From: Streptomyces roseifaciens
Lineage (GTDB): Bacteria > Actinomycetota > Actinomycetes > Streptomycetales > Streptomycetaceae
Assembly (NCBI RefSeq): GCF_001445655.1
Contig: NZ_LNBE01000004.1
Span: 930,001 to 994,000 of the forward strand
DNA: 64,000 nucleotides
Reading direction: 5' to 3'
The position numbers and the translations under genes were made by a program. This document shows, one piece after another, positions 18,554 through 26,245 of this stretch (positions within the stretch are counted from its first letter, which is position 1; each line of letters opens with the position of its first letter). The notes under the pieces were generated by a model. It worked only from the letters and a program-made list of their open reading frames with translations, did no database searches and was not told where the DNA came from.

Positions 18554-18589
18554 CAAGTCACAGTGCAAGTCACAGCGCAAGTCACAATG
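18554..18589. repeat. Three 12-bp direct repeats in the 5' region of the nucleotidase gene
   Basis: CAAGTCACAGTG-like units occupy 18554-18565, 18566-18577 and 18578-18589, ending about 10 bases upstream of the GTG start of the minus-strand nucleotidase. The spacing of about one helical turn suggests a protein-binding array or a PHO-like operator, but the sequence differs from the PhoP consensus I know. Confidence 0.7.
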
Positions 18590-18676
18590 CTGACAACGCG
18601 CGTAGATTCTGACCCGGGCCACCCCGCCCGCGACACCCTCCCAAGGTTGCGATCCGGTGACTCCCCGGTAACTTCG

Positions 18677-18712
18677 CCCGGAGAGCCCGGAGAGCCCGGA
18701 GAGCCCGGAGAA
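18677..18712. repeat. 9-bp tandem repeat, four copies
   Basis: CCCGGAGAG is repeated four times in the divergent promoter region, just upstream of the ribosome binding site of the SIMPL-domain gene. The last copy ends GAA. Confidence 0.85.
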
Positions 18713-18733
18713 CCGGGAGGTCACACTGATCAC

Positions 18734-19438
18734 ATGACCGCACCCACACCCCTGCCCTACGGCACCCCCGAAACCCCCCGCGTCTCCGTCCGCGGCGAAG
18801 CCCGCCTCGAAGCCGACCCCGAAATCGCCCGGCTCCGCATCACCGTCACCGCCCGCGGCACCGACCGCACCACCACCCTCCACGACCTCACCCAGCGCAA
18901 CTCCCGGGCCCTCGACCTCCTGAAGTCCTATGGCGAAGCCGTCGAAAAGACAGAGACCGGATACATCAGCATCACCCCCCAGCTCACCGAAAAGGGACGC
19001 GGCGAACGCATCAGCGCCTACAACGGCAGCATCCACCTCACCGCCACCGTCAACGACTTCACCGTCCTCGGCGAACTCACCACCCGCCTCGCCGACCTCC
19101 CCCTCACCCGCATCGGCGGCCCCTGGTGGGCCCTCCGTCCCGACTCGCCCGCCCACGCCGAAGTCCGCCGCAAGGCCGTCCGCGAAGCCGTCCAGCGCGC
19201 CCGCGAATACGCCGCCGCCCTCGGCGCCGACCTCACGGCCCTCCTCGAACTCGCCGACGACGGCGCCGAGCACACCGGCTTCTCGGGCCCCGGCGGCGCC
19301 ATGCCCCGCCGGCCCCGCGCCGCCGCCGGCGCCGCGGGAGCCGCCGCCTCCGCGCCCGAACTGGATCTCGAACCCCAGCGACAGACCCTCCGCGCCCAGG
19401 TCAGCGCCCGCTTCACCATGACCCCGCCCCGACTCTGA
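18734..19438 (+). CDS. SIMPL-domain (DUF541) protein
   Basis: 234 residues from ATG with GGAGGT 11 bases upstream. The SIMPL pattern is clear: VSVRGEARLEADPEIARLRITV at the start, ERISAYNGSIHLTATVNDF in the middle, and RRKAVREAVQRAREYAAALG near residue 150. Relatives are periplasmic or outer-surface proteins (for instance the BP26/OMP28 group); their biochemical role is poorly defined and linked to stress or signalling. No signal peptide is visible here, so this copy should be cytoplasmic. The C-terminal third is Ala/Pro/Arg-rich. It is divergent from the nucleotidase gene and shares a repeat-containing promoter region with it. Confidence 0.87.
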   Translation: MTAPTPLPYGTPETPRVSVRGEARLEADPEIARLRITVTARGTDRTTTLHDLTQRNSRALDLLKSYGEAVEKTETGYISITPQLTEKGRGERISAYNGSIHLTATVNDFTVLGELTTRLADLPLTRIGGPWWALRPDSPAHAEVRRKAVREAVQRAREYAAALGADLTALLELADDGAEHTGFSGPGGAMPRRPRAAAGAAGAAASAPELDLEPQRQTLRAQVSARFTMTPPRL

Positions 19439-19569
19439 CCCCGCCGGGCGAGGACCCCGAGGGTGCTCATCGGAGCGCGCGCACGCACATTCACTCGTTG
19501 TCAAAAACCTTTTACCGAAAGGCCGTTGGGCTGTCACGGCCGACGGATTCGCTACCCACTGGTAGGTCG

Positions 19570-19575
19570 TAAGGT
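19570..19575 (+). promoter_or_regulatory. -10 hexamer of a leaderless promoter for pyk
   Basis: TAAGGT lies six bases before the pyruvate kinase ATG; no ribosome binding site is present in the gap. Confidence 0.6.
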
Positions 19576-19581
19576 CGAGAC

Positions 19582-21003
19582 ATGCGCCGAGCAAAAATCG
19601 TCTGCACCCTCGGGCCCGCCACCGACTCGTACGAGCAGATCAAGGCACTCGTCGACGCCGGCATGGACGTCGCCCGCTTCAACCTCAGCCACGGCACCTA
19701 CGCCGACCACGAGGCCCGGTACCAGCGCGTACGCAAGGCCGCCGAAGAAGCCGGCCGCAGCGTCGGCGTCCTCGCCGACCTTCAAGGCCCGAAGATCCGC
19801 CTCGGCCGGTTCCACGAGGGCCCCGTACTCCTTGAACGCGGCGACGAATTCACCATCACCGTCGAGCCCGTCGAAGGCGACCGCCACACCTGCGGCACCA
19901 CCTACGACGGCCTCGCCGCCGACGTCAGCAAGGGCGAACGCATCCTCGTGGACGACGGCCGCGTCACCCTCGAGGTGACCGAGGTCGACGGCCCGCGCGT
20001 ACGGACCATCGTCATCGAAGGCGGCATGGTCTCCGACCACAAGGGCCTCAACCTCCCCGGCGTCGCCGTCTCCGTCCCGGCCCTCTCCGACAAGGACGTC
20101 GAAGACCTGCGCTGGGCCCTGGACATCGGCGCCGACATCATCGCCCTGTCGTTCGTCCGCAGCGCGGACGACGTCGTGGACGTCCACCGCGTCATGGACG
20201 AGGAAGGCCGCCGCCTCCCCGTCATCGCCAAGATCGAGAAGCCGCAGGCCGTCGAGAACCTCGACGGCATCGTCGCCGCCTTCGACGGCATCATGGTCGC
20301 CCGCGGCGACCTCGGCGTCGAAATGCCCCTGGAAACCGTCCCGATCGTGCAGAAGCGGGCCATCAAGCTCGCCAAGCGCAACGCCAAGCCCGTGATCGTG
20401 GCGACGCAGATGCTCGACTCGATGATCGACGCGTCCCGCCCCACCCGCGCGGAGGCCTCGGACGTCGCGAACGCCGTCATCGACGGCACGGACGCGGTGA
20501 TGCTCAGCGGCGAGACGAGCGTGGGCAAGTATCCCGTGGAGACGGTCAAGACCATGGGCCGCATCGTGGCCGCCGCGGAGGAGGACCTCCTGGCGAAGGG
20601 TCTGCCGCCGCTCACCGAGCGGAGCAAGCCCCGCACCCAGGGCGGCTCGGTGGCGCGCGCGGCCGCCGAGATGGGTGACTTCCTGGAGGCGAAGTTCCTG
20701 GTCGCCTTCACCCAATCCGGCGACACGGTCCGAAGGCTGTCGCGCTACCGCTCCCCGATCCCGCTGCTGGCGTTCACGCCGGAGGCGGCGACGGCGGCCC
20801 AACTGAGCCTGACGTGGGGAGTGGAGACGTTCCTGGGGCCGATGGTGCAGACGACGGACGAGATGGTCGACCAGGTGGATGAGTACCTGCTGCGGATCGG
20901 GCGGTGCCGGCGGGGGGATCGGGTGATCATCACGGCGGGTTCGCCGCCGGCGACGCCCGGCACGACGAATATGGTGCGGGTGCACCACATCGGGGAGGAG
21001 TAG
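19582..21003 (+). CDS. pyk: Pyruvate kinase
   Basis: 473 residues, complete. The enzyme transfers phosphate from phosphoenolpyruvate to ADP, the last step of glycolysis. Seen in order: KIVCTLGPAT, RFNLSHG, the B domain (about 70-165) starting at DLQGPKIRLG, and the signature IAKIEKPQAVEN with the catalytic Lys. MVARGDLGVEMP, TQMLDSM and the C-terminal allosteric domain (about 345-473) follow. Position 117 of the cation-dependence region was not examined in structural detail, so K+ dependence is left open. Streptomyces carry two pyk genes; this one, next to the ANTAR regulator and liv operon, is the copy in that neighbourhood. The gene ends 12 bases from a convergent gene with no hairpin between. 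Confidence 0.97.
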   Translation: MRRAKIVCTLGPATDSYEQIKALVDAGMDVARFNLSHGTYADHEARYQRVRKAAEEAGRSVGVLADLQGPKIRLGRFHEGPVLLERGDEFTITVEPVEGDRHTCGTTYDGLAADVSKGERILVDDGRVTLEVTEVDGPRVRTIVIEGGMVSDHKGLNLPGVAVSVPALSDKDVEDLRWALDIGADIIALSFVRSADDVVDVHRVMDEEGRRLPVIAKIEKPQAVENLDGIVAAFDGIMVARGDLGVEMPLETVPIVQKRAIKLAKRNAKPVIVATQMLDSMIDASRPTRAEASDVANAVIDGTDAVMLSGETSVGKYPVETVKTMGRIVAAAEEDLLAKGLPPLTERSKPRTQGGSVARAAAEMGDFLEAKFLVAFTQSGDTVRRLSRYRSPIPLLAFTPEAATAAQLSLTWGVETFLGPMVQTTDEMVDQVDEYLLRIGRCRRGDRVIITAGSPPATPGTTNMVRVHHIGEE

Positions 21004-21014
21004 CCGCACTCCGG

Positions 21015-21785
21015 TCAGTACTTGGGGCCTATGTAGGCGTCCATGAGGGCGACGGATGCTTTGCGGGCTACGGAGATGCTCTGAGCTCTTCGGCTCTGGC
21101 GAGTGGACTTCCAGTCGACGCCGACCCTGTCGAGGGTGTCGGTGAAGAGCTTCAAGATGTCTGTAGACGCGTTGGTGAAGAAGTACCGCGGGTATTCGTA
21201 GCGCTTGGGCTGGCCGTTGATGATGCGGGACGTCCAGTTGGTGATGCGTGAGCCGTCCGAGTGGATGAGCCCGCGGATGAACGGCCAGGGATGCGCCTCT
21301 ACGAGCTCCTGCTGCCACGGCTCCAGCCTGATGGGGCGCTCATGCTTCTTTCCGGGGCCGTGCTGCGGAAAGAGACAGGGCCAGTGCTTGCTGGAGCTGG
21401 TGACTGCGACACAACCCTGCTTGCGGACGATGCAGACGCTGTTCGTCGGGCGAACCCTCGCCATGGCATCCCGGCAGGACTCGATGAGGCCGGGCCACGC
21501 ATCCGCGCAGGCAATGCGTAAGGCGTAGACGCCGCGTCGACCGGCGCTCAGGCAGCCGTCGCCGAGGTATAGGCCGAGCAGGTAGCAGTAGGTGGCGTGA
21601 TCCGCTGGTGGCTGGGGATCGCCGTCACACATGGAGCACTCGGTCGTGCGTGGGAGGGGTTCGGTCCCGGCTTGCCATCCGCGTATCGCGGACCGGGATA
21701 CCCCGGTCTGTTTACTCACCGAGTTAAGGCTGCGGCCCTGGTTGACGAGTGTGAGCGCGTACCGACGCGTTCGGATGTCGTACAT
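21015..21785 (-). CDS. LAGLIDADG-like protein with N-terminal helix-turn-helix
   Basis: 256 residues. Residues 10-38 form a resolvase-like helix-turn-helix (SLNSVSKQTGVSRSAIRGW). A CSMC pair at 50-53 could bind metal. Two sequences resemble paired LAGLIDADG motifs, each ending in the acidic residue expected for metal binding: LLGLYLGDG at 69-77 and IRGLIHSDG at 170-178. A single-chain LAGLIDADG homing-endonuclease fold is the natural reading. Codon use is visibly less GC3-biased than in neighbours, and no ribosome binding site precedes the ATG, both consistent with acquisition. There is no intron or intein around it; it stands free beside a tRNA gene. Whether it still cleaves DNA or acts as a regulator is open. 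Confidence 0.75.
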   Translation of the reverse strand: MYDIRTRRYALTLVNQGRSLNSVSKQTGVSRSAIRGWQAGTEPLPRTTECSMCDGDPQPPADHATYCYLLGLYLGDGCLSAGRRGVYALRIACADAWPGLIESCRDAMARVRPTNSVCIVRKQGCVAVTSSSKHWPCLFPQHGPGKKHERPIRLEPWQQELVEAHPWPFIRGLIHSDGSRITNWTSRIINGQPKRYEYPRYFFTNASTDILKLFTDTLDRVGVDWKSTRQSRRAQSISVARKASVALMDAYIGPKY

Positions 21786-21904
21786 GCCAACGAGCCTGGT
21801 CGAGCGGTCGCGTCTCGCAGGCTAATTCGAAGCAATGTTCACCATGGCGAGTGAAGATCGCCAACGGTTTAGAGCTTCGGCTGACCTTCGAATCGAAGGT
21901 GAAG

Positions 21905-21979
21905 TGCCCCGGGTCGGACTCGAACCGACACTGGATGGGTTTTGAATCCATGGCCTCTAACCAATTGGGCTACCGGGGC
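21905..21979 (-). tRNA. tRNA with CAA anticodon (Leu by anticodon), short variable arm
   Basis: The 75-nt cloverleaf has a perfect 7-bp acceptor stem (GCCCCGG/CCGGGGC), a D arm starting GCCC with GG at the usual loop position, and anticodon loop TTCAAAA. The T arm GTCGG-TTCGAGT-CCGAC is perfect and the discriminator is A. CCA is not encoded. The anticodon CAA would read TTG (Leu), but the variable region is only about five bases, whereas Leu tRNAs normally have a long class II arm, and the last anticodon-stem pair is A-C. Identity as a working tRNA-Leu is therefore uncertain, though the fold is sound. Confidence 0.85.
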
Positions 21980-22074
21980 CTTGCAATCTAAGGGAAGTGT
22001 ATACCCCCTCGGTGCTCAAAACTACATGACGTAGGTAGGCTCGTGCAGCAGCACCTGCCCTAACGAGGAGACCC

Positions 22075-22725
22075 GTGACCGCCGCCGAGCCCACGCCGCC
22101 CGTCGACGACGAGCCGCAGCACACCCCTCCGCATGTCACCCGTGTCGTGATCGCCGAGGACGAGGCCCTGATCCGTCTCGACCTCAAAGAGATGCTCGAG
22201 GAAGAGGGCTACTCCGTCGTGGGCGAGGCGGGCGACGGCGAGACCGCGGTCGCGCTGGCCCGGGAGCACCGTCCCGACCTGGTGATCCTCGATGTGAAGA
22301 TGCCCGTCCTGGACGGGATCTCCGCCGCCGAGCAGATCGCCCGCGATTCGATCGCGCCCGTGCTGATGCTGACCGCGTTCTCCCAGCGCGAGCTGGTGGA
22401 GCGGGCCCGGGACGCCGGGGCCATGGCCTATCTGGTGAAGCCCTTCAGCAAGAGCGACGTCGTCCCGGCCATCGAGATGGCCGTCTCCCGCTTCACGGAG
22501 CTGAAGGCTCTGGAGAAGGAGGTCGCGGATCTCTCCCAGCGGCTGGAGACGCGCAAGCTGGTCGATCGTGCGAAGAGCATTCTGCAGACGCAGTACGGGC
22601 TGACGGAGCCGGCCGCTTTCCGCTGGATCCAGAAGACGTCCATGGACCGCCGTCTGTCGATGCAGCAGGTGGCCGAGGCCGTCATCGAGGACGCCGAGGA
22701 GAAGAAGGCGGCGAAGGGGCAGTAG
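22075..22725 (+). CDS. ANTAR-domain response regulator
   Basis: 216 residues from GTG with GAGGAG six bases upstream. The N-terminal receiver domain (about 22-140) has the acidic pair in IAEDEAL, the phosphoacceptor Asp in VILDVKMP, and the conserved Thr/Lys in MLTAF and LVKPF. The C-terminal ANTAR domain (about 150-210) shows RKLVDRAKSIL and the conserved AFRWIQKTSMDRR followed by MQQVAEAVI. ANTAR proteins bind paired hairpins in nascent RNA and block terminators; the actinobacterial homologue PdtaR pairs with the kinase PdtaS encoded elsewhere. Its partner is not in the window. It is followed by a strong terminator shared with the convergent liv operon. Confidence 0.95.
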   Translation: MTAAEPTPPVDDEPQHTPPHVTRVVIAEDEALIRLDLKEMLEEEGYSVVGEAGDGETAVALAREHRPDLVILDVKMPVLDGISAAEQIARDSIAPVLMLTAFSQRELVERARDAGAMAYLVKPFSKSDVVPAIEMAVSRFTELKALEKEVADLSQRLETRKLVDRAKSILQTQYGLTEPAAFRWIQKTSMDRRLSMQQVAEAVIEDAEEKKAAKGQ

Positions 22726-22744
22726 CCCGGCCGTGATGTGAGAG

Positions 22745-22779
22745 CGAGGGCCCGTGTCCGTACCGGACACGGGCCCTCG
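22745..22779. terminator. Bidirectional terminator between the ANTAR regulator and livF
   Basis: A perfect 16-bp stem (22745-22760 with 22764-22779) closes a TAC loop. It lies between two convergent stops, one base before the livF stop codon. Confidence 0.92.
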
Positions 22780-23496
22780 TCAGTCCTCGCCGAGGTACGC
22801 CTTGCGTACCGACTCGTCGTGGAGGAGGTCCGCCCCCGTCCCGGAGAGGACGATCTTCCCGATCTCCATGACGTGCGCGCGGTCGGCGAGGGAGAGCGCG
22901 GCCCGGGCGTTCTGCTCGACGAGCAGGATCGTGGTGCCGGAGGCCCTGAGCTCGGTGATCGTGGCCATGATCCGCTGCATCATGATGGGCGAGAGGCCCA
23001 TGGAGGGCTCGTCCAGCATGAGGAGCTTGGGGCGGGACATGAGGGCCCGGCCCATGGCGAGCATCTGCTGTTCGCCGCCGGACAGGGTGCCGGCGGCCTG
23101 GCGGGCGCGTTCGCCGAGGATGGGGAAGAGGTCGTAGACGCGGCGTACGTCCTGCGCGATTCCGGTCGTGTCCTTGCGGAGGAACGCTCCGAGCTGGAGG
23201 TTCTCGGCGATGGTGAGGCGGGGGAAGATGTGCCGGCCTTCGGGGGAGTGGGCGAGGCCGAGGGCGACGACGCGGTGGGCGGGGACTCCGGTGAGCGGCC
23301 GGCCTTCGAAGCGGATGGTGCCGTCGAGGGGTTTGAGGAGGCCGGAGAGGGTGCGCAGGGTGGTGGTCTTGCCGGCGCCGTTGGTGCCGATGAGGGTGAC
23401 GACCTGGCCGGCTTCGACGGTGAACGAGATGCCTTTGACGGCTTCGATCTTGCCGTAGGCGACGCGGAGGTTCTGGACTTCGAGGAGGGCGGTCAT
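22780..23496 (-). CDS. livF: Branched-chain amino acid ABC transporter, ATPase LivF
   Basis: 238 residues, cytoplasmic. Walker A is GTNGAGKTT near residue 37, the signature LSGGEQQML near 140, Walker B LLMLDEPSMGL, and the H-loop falls in the ILLVEQN region, the form typical of LivF. It forms a heterodimer with LivG to power amino acid import. The ATG overlaps the livG stop (ATGA). It is the last gene of a five-gene transcription unit ending at a 16-bp hairpin. Confidence 0.96.
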   Translation of the reverse strand: MTALLEVQNLRVAYGKIEAVKGISFTVEAGQVVTLIGTNGAGKTTTLRTLSGLLKPLDGTIRFEGRPLTGVPAHRVVALGLAHSPEGRHIFPRLTIAENLQLGAFLRKDTTGIAQDVRRVYDLFPILGERARQAAGTLSGGEQQMLAMGRALMSRPKLLMLDEPSMGLSPIMMQRIMATITELRASGTTILLVEQNARAALSLADRAHVMEIGKIVLSGTGADLLHDESVRKAYLGED

Positions 23497-24359
23497 TGCT
23501 CGTCCCCTTCCTCCGTGCGGGCTTCGGCGGCGGCCACTTCGGCCGCTTCTTCCTGTCCCGGGGCGCCTTCGAAGGGGGTGCCGAGGTAGGCGGCGATGAC
23601 GCGTTCGTCGGCTTGGACGGCTTCGGAGGTGCCTTCGGTGAGTTTTTCGCCTTGGACGAGGACGGCGACGCGGTCGCAGAGGTTGAAGATGAACCGCATG
23701 TCGTGCTCGATGACGAGGACGGCGGTGTCCTGGGCGCGGATGGCGCGGACGAGGGTCTCGGTGGCGCGGGTTTCCTGGGGGTTCATTCCGGCGGTGGGTT
23801 CGTCGAGGAGCAGGAGGCCGGGGTCGCTGGCGAGGGCGCGTGCGATTTCCAGCTTGCGTTGTTCGCCGTAGGGGAGGTTGCGGGCGAGGTGGTCGCGTTT
23901 GGCGGCGAGTCCGGTGAAGGCGAGGAGTTCCATGGCGCGGTTTTCGGAGGCTTGTTCGGCGCGGCGGAATCCGGGGCCTCGTAGGAGGGCGGAGAAGAGG
24001 CCTTCTTTGGTGCGGGTGTGGCGGCCGACGAGGACGTTTTCCAGGACGGTCATGTTGGCGAAGAGCCGGATGTTCTGGAAGGTGCGTGCGATGCCGGCTT
24101 TGGTGACGAGGTGGGGTTTGGGCGGGAGGGTGGTGCCTTTGTAGGCGACGGTGCCTTCGGTGGGGATGTAGAGGCCGGTGAGGCAGTTGAAGAAGGTGGT
24201 CTTTCCTGCGCCGTTGGGTCCGATGAGGCCGACGATTTCGTTGCGGTGGACGGTGAGGTGGACGTCGCGTACGGCGGTGAGGCCGCCGAAGCGCATGGTG
24301 ACGCCGGTGGCGGTGAGGGCGGGTGTGTCGGCGGGGGCGGGGGCGGCGGTGGTGGTCAT
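23493..24359 (-). CDS. livG: Branched-chain amino acid ABC transporter, ATPase LivG
   Basis: 288 residues. Walker A GPNGAGKTTFFN, the LivG-specific Q-loop context ARTFQNIRLF, an atypical signature LPYGEQRKLEIA, Walker B LLLLDEPTAGMNP, and the switch VIEHDM identify it. The C-terminal tail (last ~25 residues) is rich in Ala and Glu, an extension not needed for ATPase function. The start ATG overlaps the livM stop, and its own stop overlaps livF, so all three are translationally coupled. Together with LivF it drives the LivH/LivM channel. Confidence 0.96.
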   Translation of the reverse strand: MTTTAAPAPADTPALTATGVTMRFGGLTAVRDVHLTVHRNEIVGLIGPNGAGKTTFFNCLTGLYIPTEGTVAYKGTTLPPKPHLVTKAGIARTFQNIRLFANMTVLENVLVGRHTRTKEGLFSALLRGPGFRRAEQASENRAMELLAFTGLAAKRDHLARNLPYGEQRKLEIARALASDPGLLLLDEPTAGMNPQETRATETLVRAIRAQDTAVLVIEHDMRFIFNLCDRVAVLVQGEKLTEGTSEAVQADERVIAAYLGTPFEGAPGQEEAAEVAAAEARTEEGDEQ

Positions 24360-26245
24360 GGTGTGGACGCCTCCGCGTGCGTGAGGGTGCTGCTGCCGGT
24401 GGTGCCCTCGTGGAATTCGAGTTGTCGGCGGCGGTCGGGGATGAGTCCTTCGGGGCGGAAGCGCATGAGGAGGATGAGGGCGGCGCCGAAGGCGAGCAGT
24501 TGGTAGTCGTGGAGGAACTGGAGTTTGGCGGGGATGAGGTAGAGGAGGGCGGCGCCGAGGAGGGGGCCGCTGATGGTGCCCATGCCGCCGAGGATGACGG
24601 CGGCGAGGAGGAAGGCGGAGTTGGGTGGTACGGGGCCTGCGAAGACGTATTGCTCGGGGACGACGGTGTAGGCGACGTGGGCTTGGACGGTGCCGGCGAG
24701 TCCGGCGAGGGTGGCGCCGAGGGCGAAGGCGAGGAGTTTGAGGCGGAAGCCGTTGATGCCCATGGCGGTGGCGGCGGTTTCGTCCTCGCGGATGGCGATC
24801 CAGGCGCGTCCGATGCGGGAGTCGCCGGCGCGGCTGAAGACGAGGACGACGAGGACGGTGAAGAGGAGCATCAGGAGGTAGTAGTTGGCGAAGGGGTTGA
24901 GGGTGATGCCGCCCAGGGTGTGGGTTTCGCCGAAGTTGTAGCCGAAGAGGGCGAGGTCGGGGATGTTGGGGATGCCGTTGGGTCCGTTGGTGAGGGAGGG
25001 GCCGGATTCGCCGTTGAGGTTGCCGACGGTGATGCGGAAGATTTCTCCGAATCCGAGGGTGACGATGGCGAGGTAGTCGCCGCGCAGGCGCAGGGTGGGG
25101 GCGCCGATGACGACGCCGAAGACGAGTGAGGCGGCGGCTCCGGTGAGGACGGCGGCCCAGAAGGGGAAGCGGATGTCGAGGGTGGATGCGGTGGTGCCGG
25201 AGACGAGGGCGGCGGTGTAGGCGCCGACGCCGAGGAAGGCGACGTAGCCGAGGTCGAGGAGGCCGGCGAGGCCGACGACGACGTTGAGGCCGAGGGCGAC
25301 GGTCGAGAAGATCAGGATGTTGACGGCGATGAGTGTGTACTGGTCGGTGTCCTGGGTGAGTGGGAAGAGGGCCGCGGCGACGAAGGCGGCGGTGACGGTG
25401 GGGGTGCGGTGCCTGGCGGTGAGGGCGGTGAGCCGCCCGATGAGCCCGGCCCGGGCGAGGGCTGCGGCGCCGAGGCCGGCCAGGAGCAGGAATCCGGTGA
25501 AGAGCTCTCCGTAGGCGGTGCCGATGCCGTAGGTGACGAGGCCCAGGGCGAGGCCGAAGGATGCGGCGATGATGAGGATCTCGGCCCAGGCGGGCAGGGG
25601 CCGGGCGGGTGGTGTTCGCCGGTCGGGGCGGCCGGGGCGGATGGTGCGCAGTACGGAGCGGAGGGCGGTTCCGGTGCGGGTGGTGCTGAGGCGGCTGGTG
25701 GGTGGGAAGGAGGTGGTGGTGCGTCGGTCGAGGGGGAGGGCGAGGGTGCCCAGGAGGGTGGTGAGGGTGGTGAGGGCGGCGGCGTATCCGCCGGGTTCGA
25801 GGTTGACGATGCCGCCGAGTTGTACGGCGATGGCGATGAGTGTGTACCAGGTGGTGGCGAGGGTGGCGGTGGCCAGGAGTGCGGTGGCGTTGTGGCTGCC
25901 GGCGGGGTTGAGCCAGCGGAGGCCTGGGAGGTTCCAGGTGGTGAGGGCGTAGAGGAGGGTGAGGAGGGCGCCGGTGAGGGTGAGGAGTTGGAGGCCGCCG
26001 GGGTAGCCGGTGACGGTGAGGTTGCCGGGGAAGGCGGTGGTCCAGGTCCAGGGGAGGAAGGTGGAGGCGGCGCTGAGGGCGGCTCCGGTGGCGGTGAGGG
26101 TGCGGGCGGTGCCGAGGGGGAGGGGGATGACGGGGGTGGTTTCGGTGGTGGGTGCTGCCGTCCCGTTCCCGTTCCCGTTCCTGTTCCCGGGTCCGTTGCT
26201 GTTCGCGTCGTCGCCTGCGGTCTTCTGTGGGTTCATCGCGTTCAC
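24356..26245 (-). CDS. livM: Branched-chain amino acid ABC transporter, permease LivM, long form
   Basis: 629 residues from a GTG whose bases overlap the livH stop (GTGA); an internal ATG at 26236 is an alternative. The C-terminal ~310 residues are a normal LivM permease (LNVVVGLAGLLDLGYVAFLGVGAY at its start, and the coupling helix with RIGRAWIAIREDE). The N-terminal ~300 residues are unusual: a Asn/Gly-rich start, about six extra hydrophobic segments, and a basic, Thr/Arg-rich loop. This roughly doubles the length of enterobacterial LivM. Long LivM forms occur in Streptomyces, but the function of the extra half is not known to me. Confidence 0.93.
   Translation of the reverse strand: MNAMNPQKTAGDDANSNGPGNRNGNGNGTAAPTTETTPVIPLPLGTARTLTATGAALSAASTFLPWTWTTAFPGNLTVTGYPGGLQLLTLTGALLTLLYALTTWNLPGLRWLNPAGSHNATALLATATLATTWYTLIAIAVQLGGIVNLEPGGYAAALTTLTTLLGTLALPLDRRTTTSFPPTSRLSTTRTGTALRSVLRTIRPGRPDRRTPPARPLPAWAEILIIAASFGLALGLVTYGIGTAYGELFTGFLLLAGLGAAALARAGLIGRLTALTARHRTPTVTAAFVAAALFPLTQDTDQYTLIAVNILIFSTVALGLNVVVGLAGLLDLGYVAFLGVGAYTAALVSGTTASTLDIRFPFWAAVLTGAAASLVFGVVIGAPTLRLRGDYLAIVTLGFGEIFRITVGNLNGESGPSLTNGPNGIPNIPDLALFGYNFGETHTLGGITLNPFANYYLLMLLFTVLVVLVFSRAGDSRIGRAWIAIREDETAATAMGINGFRLKLLAFALGATLAGLAGTVQAHVAYTVVPEQYVFAGPVPPNSAFLLAAVILGGMGTISGPLLGAALLYLIPAKLQFLHDYQLLAFGAALILLMRFRPEGLIPDRRRQLEFHEGTTGSSTLTHAEASTP

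Noticed and set aside
22035..22040. TAGGCT as leaderless promoter of the ANTAR regulator
   Set aside because: The GTG start is about 35 bases downstream and has a good GAGGAG site, so this is at most an ordinary -10 with a short leader.
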